A stretch of DNA of 64,000 bases from Pseudomonadota bacterium (GTDB lineage: Bacteria > Desulfobacterota > Desulfovibrionia > Desulfovibrionales > Desulfomicrobiaceae). The stretch spans positions 1 through 64,000 of the forward strand of contig JAEWKZ010000124.1 in NCBI GenBank assembly GCA_023393525.1, written 5' to 3'. The translations under genes and the position numbers were made by a program. Below are positions 52,601 through 59,656 of this stretch, in pieces. The number at the start of each line of letters is the position of its first letter. Positions within the stretch are counted from its first letter, which is position 1. The notes below the pieces were generated by a model. That model had not been told where the DNA came from and ran no database searches. It saw only the letters and a list, made by a program, of their open reading frames with translations.

Positions 52601-52897
52601 GTGGTCCGCAACTCCATCATCCTGGTCGACTTCATCACCATGCGCCGCGAACAGGGCGAAACCCTGGAGAACGCCGTGGTCGAAGCCGGGGCAGTACGCT
52701 TCCGGCCCATGGTCCTGACCGCCCTGTCCGTGGTGGCCGGAGCCTTCGTCATCCTCTTCGACCCCATCTTCCAGGGCCTGGCCATCTCGCTCTTGGCCGG
52801 AGAAGTGGCGGCGACACTCTTTTCGAGGATGGTCGTGCCGGTGATGTATTATCTGGATCAGCGGGGGAAAGCGGCGAGCATGCAGGGTGCATCGTGA
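49643..52897 (+). CDS. RND family efflux permease
   Basis: A 1084-residue AcrB/MexB-class transporter with two large periplasmic loops and about twelve membrane segments. IVFSILLGVFAVLRTPSEEE is TM1; the TM4 segment GILVDDPIVDVENIVRHVR carries the aspartate pair of proton relay (DD); DKGSEFEIVIDMPDG-like DNKSEFEIVIDMPDG starts the second half. The Asp pair argues for a proton-driven pump for drugs or organic solutes. It lacks the metal-binding Met pattern of CusA as far as I can see. Substrate unknown. Confidence 0.93.
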   Translation: MSGHPSHNHDFLTRITASFVDSKLVPLVIVFSILLGVFAVLRTPSEEEPQIIVPMIDIMVEMPGAMPEEIEKRVVGPMEKLLWEIPGVEYVYSTAMDGQALTIVRFLVGEDVEKSLIKTYGKLYQHLDWIPPGCSQPILQPRSIDDVPVLAVALTGETYDSRTLRQVGAEVAESLRAMTGVSEVSLIGGRKRALTVEVNPERLRQLNLDSVDVAAAIAGQNQADQSGLMTAAGASRQVRLDNALRSAADVAGTVIAVRDGHPVTLGNVAQISDGWAEPEDYVLFAPGPQAGVKGITTGAGQLQPAITLTVAKRPGINATELCQKALATIESLRGTVIPADMQTVIVRDYGETAKHKSDELLFHLAIAALSVGAIVAFFLGGRASIVVMVAVPVTLAVTLATYWLLGYTLNRVTLFALIFCIGILVDDPIVDVENIVRHVRLPGSTGRPFAQVIIEAVSEVRAPLVLATFTVIAAIMPMAFVGGLMGPYMRPMPVGASMAMLLSMAVAFVITPWLAKRVLKPSGSHEHETHDDIFTRGYIWLMRHLIEKPKFRWLFLAAMAGLLLLAVSLFPLKAVLVKMLPFDNKSEFEIVIDMPDGTGLETTMAAAETLSRSIAREPEVTDVQLYVGTAAPFSFNGLVRHYYLRRGPNVAQIQVNLVGRGDREASSHEIAGRVRENIAPLAKKLGARIKVVEVPPGPPVLQTLVAEIYGPTHESRLAVARQVRDIFTETPSVVDVDWLVNDPRPETRVRVDAEKALQNGVSPDRARQVLAASVKGTQVGILHDPRAREDVPIVVRLPISRRSHARDLETLPVRGENGKMVSLDQIASLTQEVTPGYIYHKNILPVIYVTADMAGEEESPVYGMARIDEALDELGRTGQGAWQAGDTRPLARLYASGPDTTHDIAMKWDGEWQITYEVFRDMGVAFAVVLVLVAVLVVGWFGSYTTPIAIMIPIPLSLIGIIPAHAVSGSFFTATSMIGFIAGAGIVVRNSIILVDFITMRREQGETLENAVVEAGAVRFRPMVLTALSVVAGAFVILFDPIFQGLAISLLAGEVAATLFSRMVVPVMYYLDQRGKAASMQGAS

Positions 52898-52911
52898 TCG
52901 CGCCAAAACTG

Positions 52912-52944
52912 CCCCAATCGCTTCTGCGCGAGAAGCGATTGGGG
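52912..52944. terminator. Long perfect hairpin between convergent genes
   Basis: CCCCAATCGCTTCT and AGAAGCGATTGGGG form a 14 bp perfect stem with a GCGCG loop, between the RND stop (52897) and the convergent methyltransferase stop (52952). It lacks a T-run, so termination would be weak or factor-assisted; it may act on both transcripts. Confidence 0.6.
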
Positions 52945-52951
52945 ATGCGGC

Positions 52952-54154
52952 TCAGTCCACCAGCACCTCAAGCCCCTTCAGGTAGGCTCCTTCCGGGAAG
53001 GCCAGGGACACGGGATGGTCGCCGGCCTGGGTCAGGCGGCGGACGATGCGGCCGGTGCGACCGGCGTCCAGGGCCGCGTCGGCCACGATTTTCTGAAAGA
53101 GGGAGTCTTCCATGAGCCCGGAGCAGGAAAAGGTGAAAAGCCGACCTCCGGGGTTCAGGAGCCGCAAGGCGCAAAGGTTGATGTCCTTGTAGCCTCTGGC
53201 CGCGCGGTTCAGGCTGGCCTTGGAGTCGACGAATTTGGGCGGGTCGAGCACGATGAGATCAAAGGCGCGCCCTTCCTTGTGCCAGTTCCGCAGGATCTTG
53301 AAGGCGTCGCCGCAGACCGTGTCCATGCTTCCGGGGGCAAACCCGTTCGCGTCCCGGTTGCGCTCGGCCAGGGCCAGGGCCGGAGCCGAGGCGTCGAGCT
53401 GGGTCACATGCGCCGCCCCGCCGCCCAAGGCGGCCAGGCCGAAACCGCCGGTGTAGGAAAAGCAGTTCAGCACCTCGCGCCCCCTGGCGGCCGCGCTCAC
53501 GGCCAGGCGGCTGTCGCGCTGGTCCAGATAGAAGCCGGTCTTGTGGCCGCCATGCGCGTCAACCAGATATTTGACGCCGTTTTCCTGGATCTCGACCAGA
53601 TCGGGAACACGACCGTGCACGGCCTCCACCCTTGCGGCCAGCCCTTCCTTGGCCCGCACATCCACATCGGAGCGCTCCAGAATGGGGTCTGCTGGAAAAA
53701 GGCTGCGCAACGCGGCGATGATGCTTCCCCGCCAGAATTCCGCGCCTGCGGTCAGCAGCTGAAAAACAAGAACCCCGGCATAGCGGTCCAGAATCAGGCC
53801 GGGCAGGCCGTCGGACTCGGAATGCACCAGGCGCAGCGCATTGCTCGCGCTCTCGAAATCCCTGCGCCGTTCGACTGACAGGGAAATGCGGCGTTCAAAA
53901 AATTCCGTGTCGATTGCTTCCCCTGCATCAAAGGTCCAGACCCGGCCCATGATCTGCGATTTGGGTGAAAAAGAGGCCCGGGCCAGCCACTGTCCATTCT
54001 GCCCCAGAACATCCACGGTCTGTCCGGATGCGGGTCGGCCCTTGACAGTGGCCACGGCACCGGAAAAGATCCAGGGATGACGCCTGAGCAGAGATTTTTC
54101 CCGCCCCGCGACGATGATGAGTTGTGGGTCCACGATGATGTCCTTACTGCGCAT
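52952..54154 (-). CDS. RlmI-like class I SAM-dependent rRNA methyltransferase
   Basis: The start is ATG 54154 (400 residues); the frame continues upstream. An N-terminal PUA domain (LRRHPWIFSGAVATVKGRPA, residues about 18-80) precedes a Rossmann methyltransferase with LNCFSYTGGFGLAAL and DLIVLDPPKFVDSKASL. This is the RlmI/YccW architecture; RlmI methylates C1962 of 23S rRNA at C5. The catalytic Cys is in FTFSCSGLM. The gene is divergent from the TonB-like gene and the two starts are only 30 nt apart. Confidence 0.9.
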   Translation of the reverse strand: MRSKDIIVDPQLIIVAGREKSLLRRHPWIFSGAVATVKGRPASGQTVDVLGQNGQWLARASFSPKSQIMGRVWTFDAGEAIDTEFFERRISLSVERRRDFESASNALRLVHSESDGLPGLILDRYAGVLVFQLLTAGAEFWRGSIIAALRSLFPADPILERSDVDVRAKEGLAARVEAVHGRVPDLVEIQENGVKYLVDAHGGHKTGFYLDQRDSRLAVSAAARGREVLNCFSYTGGFGLAALGGGAAHVTQLDASAPALALAERNRDANGFAPGSMDTVCGDAFKILRNWHKEGRAFDLIVLDPPKFVDSKASLNRAARGYKDINLCALRLLNPGGRLFTFSCSGLMEDSLFQKIVADAALDAGRTGRIVRRLTQAGDHPVSLAFPEGAYLKGLEVLVD

Positions 54155-54184
54155 GGGGATGCCCCCTGCGGTGAAGTCCTGCGC

Positions 54185-55207
54185 GTGAAAAACGCGCCGG
54201 CTGGCCAAGACATAGGGAATGCGCAAAAGGCCGTCCACGGGAAAAATGACCCGCCCACCGCTCCGGAAACAGCCTTTTCGTTTCAGACCTGGCGGTTTCT
54301 TGTGTCCGTGCTCTGCGCCACTCTGATCCACGCCCTGATCCTGAGCGCCGTTGGCGCCTGGCTCGGCATGGGAGGAAAAGGAACGGGCGGGCCCATGCTC
54401 ATGGCCCTGGAGCTTTCCGGCGGCGGCAACGGACCGGGAGCGCAGGCCGGGCCCTCTCCCGGAACGCCCAAGGCGTCCCTGGGCGAATCCGCCGTCCGAT
54501 CATCCGCCACCAAGGCCGCCACGCGGGCCCCGAAAACGGCTGCACCCACCGCCACGTCCCAGGACACGAAAAAGCCGTCCCCTGCCCCCGCCGTATCGCA
54601 GCCCAGGGCGACGCCTGCCGCGAAGATACCGGTCAGGCCCGAGCCTTCCGTAAAAGCCCCTCCAACGCGGAGCGCCTCCCAGGAGCCGCCTGCCGGGCTG
54701 CCTCACTCGGATGGGGAACCGCAAACGGCTCGCGGAGGCGACGCAAAGCTCTCCGACGCATCGGGGCAGGATGCGTCCGAATCTGCGGGAGGGCTGTCGG
54801 AAACTGCTTCCCGCCCCGGAAACGCGCTGCATGCGCAAGGAAGCGGGCCCGGCACGCCGGGCAACGGCGCGGGCGGGACTGCCGGCACAGGCGGCGGGGG
54901 CGACTCGGGTGCGGGAGACAAGCTCATACGCTTCAACTCTCCCGGCGGCCCGGGAATTGTGCGCATGGCCCGGCCCAGATATCCGCGCGAAGCCAGGCGG
55001 CTGGGCAAGGAAGGCGTCGTTGTTCTGAAGCTTTCCCTGGACGCGACAGGGGCCGTACACGCGGTGGAGGTTCTGCGGAGGGTTGGTTTCGGCATGGAGG
55101 AGGCTTCCCGGGAAGCGGTCTTTCTTTCACGCTTCCGTCCCGCGACCTTCAAGGGCAGACCCGTCGCCTGCCAGGCTATTCTGCCCATCCATTTCAAATT
55201 GCGTTAG
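54185..55207 (+). CDS. TonB-like energy-transducing protein
   Basis: I place the start at GTG 54185 to avoid overlap with the divergent gene; the frame runs upstream to 54077, so the start is uncertain. The 340-residue product has one membrane anchor (FLVSVLCATLIHALILSAVG), a long Pro/Ala/Gly-rich linker of about 200 residues with glycine-rich stretches, and a C-terminal TonB_C domain (ARPRYPREARRLGKEGVVVL, FRPATFKGRPV). It should transmit proton-motive force to an outer-membrane receptor. No exbBD or receptor gene is adjacent. Confidence 0.85.
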   Translation: MKNAPAGQDIGNAQKAVHGKNDPPTAPETAFSFQTWRFLVSVLCATLIHALILSAVGAWLGMGGKGTGGPMLMALELSGGGNGPGAQAGPSPGTPKASLGESAVRSSATKAATRAPKTAAPTATSQDTKKPSPAPAVSQPRATPAAKIPVRPEPSVKAPPTRSASQEPPAGLPHSDGEPQTARGGDAKLSDASGQDASESAGGLSETASRPGNALHAQGSGPGTPGNGAGGTAGTGGGGDSGAGDKLIRFNSPGGPGIVRMARPRYPREARRLGKEGVVVLKLSLDATGAVHAVEVLRRVGFGMEEASREAVFLSRFRPATFKGRPVACQAILPIHFKLR

Positions 55208-55324
55208 GCCGCCCCTTTTCATGGCAGGCTCAGACCATTGCCAGGAACCTGGACTCTGATCTATGCTTTATAGTCAGGCCCCCGGCAAACCGCCCTCCCG
55301 CACATATTTCAAGGCAGGTCCAGC

Positions 55325-55873
55325 ATGCGCGAAAGAGTTGAATGGTCGATACAGGTTCCAATCTTTCGCAACCCGGTCATCCTCAGGCAGCTGGGGCTGG
55401 CCGTCGGCATCCCCTTCGGGCTGATTTTCGTGATCATGCTCGCAAGCGGAGCCTCCATCGCAGACCTCCGCTATCCGGCCATCCTCATCGGCCTGCTCTT
55501 CTTCCTTACCTGGCTCTTCATCAGAATCGTCTGGGGCGGCAAGTACGACGCCGAATTCGTCATCGACGACAAGGGGATACGCTGCCGCACCGCCGCGCGG
55601 CAGGCCAGACAGAACCGCATCGTCAACGGCCTCACCGTCGTTCTCGGCCTGCTCTCGGGAAAGCCTGCGGCGGCAGGAGCCGGAATCCTGGCCCAGTCGC
55701 GCCAGGATGTGCTGGTCAAGTGGGGGAGCATCAAAAAAATCAAGGAACTACCCCGCAGCAATACAATCATGGTCTATGGAGGATTCGCCCAGAACATCGC
55801 CGTCTTCTGCATGCCGGAAAATTACCAGCGGATTCGTGAATACATCGCGTCCAGGGTTCGGCCCGGGAGCTGA
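55325..55873 (+). CDS. Small membrane protein, YcxB-like, unknown function
   Basis: A 182-residue protein with two adjacent membrane segments (LAVGIPFGLIFVIMLASG and YPAILIGLLFFLTWLFIRIVW) near the N-terminus and a cytosolic C-terminal domain (KYDAEFVIDDKGIRCRT, VKWGSIKKIKELPRSNTIMV, FCMPENYQRIREYI). This two-helix plus small beta domain layout recalls YcxB-like proteins, but I am not certain. It is flanked by a strong terminator and has its own upstream gap. Confidence 0.65.
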   Translation: MRERVEWSIQVPIFRNPVILRQLGLAVGIPFGLIFVIMLASGASIADLRYPAILIGLLFFLTWLFIRIVWGGKYDAEFVIDDKGIRCRTAARQARQNRIVNGLTVVLGLLSGKPAAAGAGILAQSRQDVLVKWGSIKKIKELPRSNTIMVYGGFAQNIAVFCMPENYQRIREYIASRVRPGS

Positions 55874-55887
55874 CTTGGCGAAAGCTC

Positions 55888-55936
55888 GAAAAAGAACCGC
55901 CCCGCCGGCTGACATGCCGGCGGGGCGGTTCTTTTT
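55888..55936. terminator. Strong bidirectional terminator
   Basis: GAAAAAGAACCGCCCCGCCG at 55888-55907 pairs with its complement at 55917-55936 around a short loop, giving about 22 bp of stem flanked by A- and T-runs. It serves both the membrane-protein gene and the convergent malic enzyme gene. Confidence 0.9.
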
Positions 55937-55954
55937 CGTGTCGAACGCTGCCCG

Positions 55955-57277
55955 CTAGAAAATCTGCGGGTAGGTCTTCACAAAGGCGTCCAAACGTTCG
56001 CGGGATTTGGCGATGCGCTCGCGCAGGGACGCGCGGTAGGCGTCCATGTCCGTGATGGGCATTTTGGCCACGCCCGTGTCCATGGCGGCCTGGGCCACGG
56101 CGGCGGATTCGAACTCGATGAGGCGCAGATCCACGGGCTTGGGAATGATGTAGTCGATGCCGAACTCCAGCTTGTCCACACCGTAGGCCCTGGTCACGTA
56201 GTCCGGCACCGGCTCCTTGGCCAGGGCGGCCAGAGCCTTGGCGGCGGCCAGCTTCATTTCCTCGTTGATGTTCGAGGCCCGGACATCGAGCGCTCCACGG
56301 AAGATGAAGGGGAAGCCGAGCACGTTGTTGATCTGGTTGGGGTAGTCCGAGCGGCCCGTGGCCATGATGGCGTCGGGACGGGCCTCCTTGGCCTCGGTGT
56401 AGGAGATTTCGGGCACGGGGTTGGCGCAGGCGAAGATGATGGGATCCTTGGCCATGCTCCGGACCATGTCCTGGCTGACCACCCCGGCCTTGGACAGGCC
56501 CAGGAAAAGATCCGCGCCGACCATGGCCTCGGCCAGGGAGCCGAAAGCTTTCTGCGTGGCGAACTCGCGCTTCTGGTCGTTCAGGTCCGTGCGGCCCAGG
56601 TGAAGGTGGCCGCGCGAGTCGAACATGGCGATATTTTCAAGGCGCATGCCCAAGGCCACATAGAGCCGGGTGCAGGAGATGGCCGCCGCGCCCGCTCCGG
56701 ACACGACCATGCGCAGGTCCTCGATCTTCTTGCCCGTGATTTCAAGGGCGTTGATCAGCCCGGCGGCGGAGATGATGGCCGTGCCGTGCTGGTCGTCATG
56801 GAAGACCGGGATGCCCATCTCTTTTTTGAGCTTGTCCTCGATGTAGAAGCATTCCGGAGACTTGATGTCTTCGAGGTTTATGCCGCCAAAGGTCGGCTCC
56901 ATGGCCTTGACGATCTCGCAGAGCTTGTCCGGGTCGGTCACGTCGAGGTTGATGTCGTAGACGTCCACATCCGCGAAAATCTTGAAGAGAAGCCCCTTGC
57001 CTTCCATGACCGGCTTGCCCGCGTGCGCGCCGATGTTGCCAAGACCGAGCACGGCTGTGCCATTGGAGACAACGGCCACGAGGTTGCCGCGGCCCGTGTA
57101 CTTGTAGGTCAGGTCCGGATCCTTGGCGATGGCCAGGCAGGACTCGGCCACGCCCGGGCTGTAGGCCATGGTCAGGTGTTTCTGGGTGGAATAGGGCTTG
57201 ACCGGCACGACCTCGATTTTGCCGGGACGGACTTCGGAATGATAATCCAGGGCTTCCTGGGGTGTGAAAAGAGCCAT
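55955..57277 (-). CDS. maeB: Malic enzyme (oxaloacetate-decarboxylating, NAD(P)-dependent)
   Basis: A 440-residue short-form malic enzyme without the phosphotransacetylase domain of long MaeB. Visible motifs are MAYSPGVAESCLAI, VVSNGTAVLGLGNIG, FHDDQHGTAIISAAG, the cofactor loop VSGAGAAAISCTRLY and FACANPVPEISY. It interconverts malate and pyruvate + CO2. The gene follows the frd-fum genes on the same strand, with two palindromic repeats in the 230 bp between, so it may be on the same or a separate transcript. Confidence 0.95.
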   Translation of the reverse strand: MALFTPQEALDYHSEVRPGKIEVVPVKPYSTQKHLTMAYSPGVAESCLAIAKDPDLTYKYTGRGNLVAVVSNGTAVLGLGNIGAHAGKPVMEGKGLLFKIFADVDVYDINLDVTDPDKLCEIVKAMEPTFGGINLEDIKSPECFYIEDKLKKEMGIPVFHDDQHGTAIISAAGLINALEITGKKIEDLRMVVSGAGAAAISCTRLYVALGMRLENIAMFDSRGHLHLGRTDLNDQKREFATQKAFGSLAEAMVGADLFLGLSKAGVVSQDMVRSMAKDPIIFACANPVPEISYTEAKEARPDAIMATGRSDYPNQINNVLGFPFIFRGALDVRASNINEEMKLAAAKALAALAKEPVPDYVTRAYGVDKLEFGIDYIIPKPVDLRLIEFESAAVAQAAMDTGVAKMPITDMDAYRASLRERIAKSRERLDAFVKTYPQIF

Positions 57278-57334
57278 GTCATCCTCCAGATGTGATGCCG
57301 CATGAGCGGCGTTGACAATTTCGGTGAAGGGGCA

Positions 57335-57365
<31 letters not shown>

Positions 57366-57461
57366 TACGCGGACATTCGCACAGGGCGCGCCTGCGCGTC
57401 TCATTTTGTACCTAACACGAATAAAAATAATAAACGTCACGCCCGGGTTTGTGGCATGGCG

Positions 57462-57489
57462 GTAGGGGCGAAAAATTTTCCGCCCCTAC
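57462..57489. repeat. 28 bp palindromic repeat, copy 2
   Basis: The same palindrome as at 57338 with one base changed near the centre, 124 bases away and just after the fumarase beta stop. The two copies frame a short intergenic segment, as the ends of a small mobile element might. Confidence 0.8.
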
Positions 57490-57509
57490 GGTGTGTCGCC
57501 CCGCGTCCC

Positions 57510-58067
57510 CTATTCCAGCCCCGCCGCCTTCCGATCAGGATGCACGTACAATTCGCCGCCATGGGAGTCGTTGATGACCAGCAGGGGGAAATCCACCACG
57601 GTCAGTTCGCGGATGGCCTCCGGTCCAAGCTCGTCGAAGGCGATGACCTTGGCCGCCGTGATGCACTTGGACAACAGCGCTCCGGCCCCGCCCGTGGCGC
57701 CGAAGTACACGGCCGTATGGTCTTTCAAGGCCTGTTTGACCGCGTCGCTTCTCTTGCCCTTGCCCACCGAGGCCTTGCAGCCCAGGGCGTGCAGGCGTGG
57801 AGCGTAGGTGTCCATGCGGTAGCTGGTGGTCGGCCCGGCAGCGCCGATGGGACGACCGGGCGGGGCGGGGCTTGGGCCCACGTAGTAGATGACCGAGCCC
57901 TTGAGGTCGAAGGGCAGGGGCTCCGCCTTGTCGAGCAGGTCCATGAGACGCTTGTGGGCCGCGTCGCGGGCCGTGTAGATGGTACCCGTCAGCCGCACCA
58001 CGTCGCCGGCCCTGAGCTTTGCCGTGTCGTCATCCGCGAGGGGCGTACGGAGTGTGTATTCGGCCAT
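57510..58067 (-). CDS. Fumarate hydratase class I, beta subunit
   Basis: The start is ATG 58067, overlapping the alpha stop by one base (TGATG); 185 residues. It matches the C-terminal domain of class I iron-sulfur fumarase: RAGDVVRLTGTIYTARDAAHKRL, the substrate loop GAAGPTTSYRMD, and FGATGGAGALLSKCI. With the alpha subunit it hydrates fumarate to malate. This two-gene form is common in strict anaerobes. Confidence 0.94.
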   Translation of the reverse strand: MAEYTLRTPLADDDTAKLRAGDVVRLTGTIYTARDAAHKRLMDLLDKAEPLPFDLKGSVIYYVGPSPAPPGRPIGAAGPTTSYRMDTYAPRLHALGCKASVGKGKRSDAVKQALKDHTAVYFGATGGAGALLSKCITAAKVIAFDELGPEAIRELTVVDFPLLVINDSHGGELYVHPDRKAAGLE

Positions 58068-58906
58068 CAGAGTTCCACCTCCTGATGTCTGGAGGAATGA
58101 CACTGGATGTTCACGGCCAGGGGCAGGCTCGCGATGTGGCAGGGGCTCATGGCGATCTTGACGCCCAGGCACGTGGTCTTGCCACCGAGGCCCATGGGGC
58201 CGATGCCGAGTCTGTTCAGGGCATCGAGGAGTTCGTCTTCCATGGCCGCGAGCTTCGGGTCCGGGTTCACGTCGTCCAGTTTTCTGAGCAGGGCTTTTTT
58301 GGCCAGGATGGGCGCATAGTCGAAGGTTCCGCCCACGCCGATGCCGACAATGGTCGGCGGGCAGGGGTTGGGCCCGGCCTCGGCCACGCGCTCGATGACG
58401 AATTTCTTGATCCCGGCCCAGCCCTGGGCCGGGGCGAGCATGGTCACGCGGGACATGTTCTCGCTGCCTCCGCCCTTGGCCATGAAGGCAATTTTGAGCC
58501 GGTCTCCAGGCACGATGTCGAAATGGATGATGGCCGGGGTGTTGTCACCCGTGTTGGCGCGGGTCAGCGGGTCGCAGGCGGACTTGCGCAGGTAGCCTTC
58601 GGCGTAGCCCTTGCGCACGCCCTCGTTGATGGCTTCGCGGATGTTCATGCCTTCGACGCGCACGTCCTCGCCCATTTCCACGAAGAAGACGGCCAGCCCC
58701 GTGTCCTGACACAGGGGCAGGCCCGTCTGTTCGGCCAGTTCGTAGTTTTCGGTCAATTGACGGAAAACTTCCCGTGCCGCCGGGGATTCCTCCCGTGCCG
58801 CGCACTCGGCGAAACGCTTCCGCACATCCTTGGGCAGATAGCGGTTGGAGTCCACGCACATGGCGGCGACCGCATCGATGACTTGTCTGGTGCGCAGTGT
58901 CCGCAT
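58067..58906 (-). CDS. Fumarate hydratase class I, alpha subunit
   Basis: A 279-residue subunit that carries the [4Fe-4S] cluster. Three conserved cysteines are visible in LPLCQDTG, AGPNPCPPT and GGKTTCLGV. MAKGGGSENMSRVTML is the family signature. The cluster is oxygen-labile, which fits an anaerobe. The gene starts 3 nt after the frdB stop, so fumarase is co-translated with fumarate reductase. Confidence 0.95.
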   Translation of the reverse strand: MRTLRTRQVIDAVAAMCVDSNRYLPKDVRKRFAECAAREESPAAREVFRQLTENYELAEQTGLPLCQDTGLAVFFVEMGEDVRVEGMNIREAINEGVRKGYAEGYLRKSACDPLTRANTGDNTPAIIHFDIVPGDRLKIAFMAKGGGSENMSRVTMLAPAQGWAGIKKFVIERVAEAGPNPCPPTIVGIGVGGTFDYAPILAKKALLRKLDDVNPDPKLAAMEDELLDALNRLGIGPMGLGGKTTCLGVKIAMSPCHIASLPLAVNIQCHSSRHQEVEL

Positions 58907-58909
58907 GGC

Positions 58910-59647
58910 TTATTTCCCGAGAAACTGTTTGATGGCCGTGATGCCCATCTTGCGCCGCAGGAAACCGAGCTGGTTCTGCAACGGCAGGTTCTTGGGGCAG
59001 ATGTCCTCGCAGGCGAGCAGGCCCATGCAGCCGAAGATACCGTAATCGTTGCCGATTATCTCGAAATAGTCCTTATCCGTGCGCTGGTCGCGCGGATCGA
59101 TGACAAAGCGGGCCACGCGGTTCAGGGCCGCCGCGCCCAGGAAGTCGTCACGCATGCGGGCCGTGCCGCAGGCCGCGATGCAGCACCCGCATTCCACGCA
59201 GCGCTCAAGCTCGTAGATCTGCTCGGCCACGGCGTTGTCCATGCGCTCCTCTTCCTGCGCGGGGTCGAACTGCTTGTTGGTATGAATCCAGGACTCGGTC
59301 GCCTGGTACATTTCGCGGAACCACACGCCGGTGTCCACGGACAGGTCGCCCACGAGCTTGAAGACCGGCAGCGGCAGGAGGGTGATGGTCTCCGGCAGGT
59401 CCTTGGTCTTGGTCTGGCAGGCCAGGCGCGGACGGCCGTTGACGACCATGCCGCAGGAACCGCAGATGCCGGCGCGGCAGCAGAAGTCGAAGATCAGGCC
59501 CGGGTCCTGTTCCTCGCGCAGGCGGTTCAGCGCGATGAAAAGGGTCATGTTCTCGGTCTCCTCCAGCGTGAAGGCCTGCATGTGCGGCGTGGAGGCGGGA
59601 TCCTCGGGATTGTAGCGGAAGATGTCGAATTTGAGTGTTCTGCCCAT
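58910..59647 (-). CDS. frdB: Fumarate reductase/succinate dehydrogenase iron-sulfur subunit
   Basis: A 245-residue SdhB/FrdB protein with three cluster sites: the plant-type [2Fe-2S] loop CCRAGICGSCGMVV (last Cys in PRLACQ), the CVECGCCIAACG site and CMGLLACEDICPKNLP for the [4Fe-4S] and [3Fe-4S] clusters. It passes electrons between the flavoprotein and the cytochrome b subunit. It lies 9 nt after frdA. Confidence 0.96.
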   Translation of the reverse strand: MGRTLKFDIFRYNPEDPASTPHMQAFTLEETENMTLFIALNRLREEQDPGLIFDFCCRAGICGSCGMVVNGRPRLACQTKTKDLPETITLLPLPVFKLVGDLSVDTGVWFREMYQATESWIHTNKQFDPAQEEERMDNAVAEQIYELERCVECGCCIAACGTARMRDDFLGAAALNRVARFVIDPRDQRTDKDYFEIIGNDYGIFGCMGLLACEDICPKNLPLQNQLGFLRRKMGITAIKQFLGK

Positions 59648-59656
59648 GATTTCCTC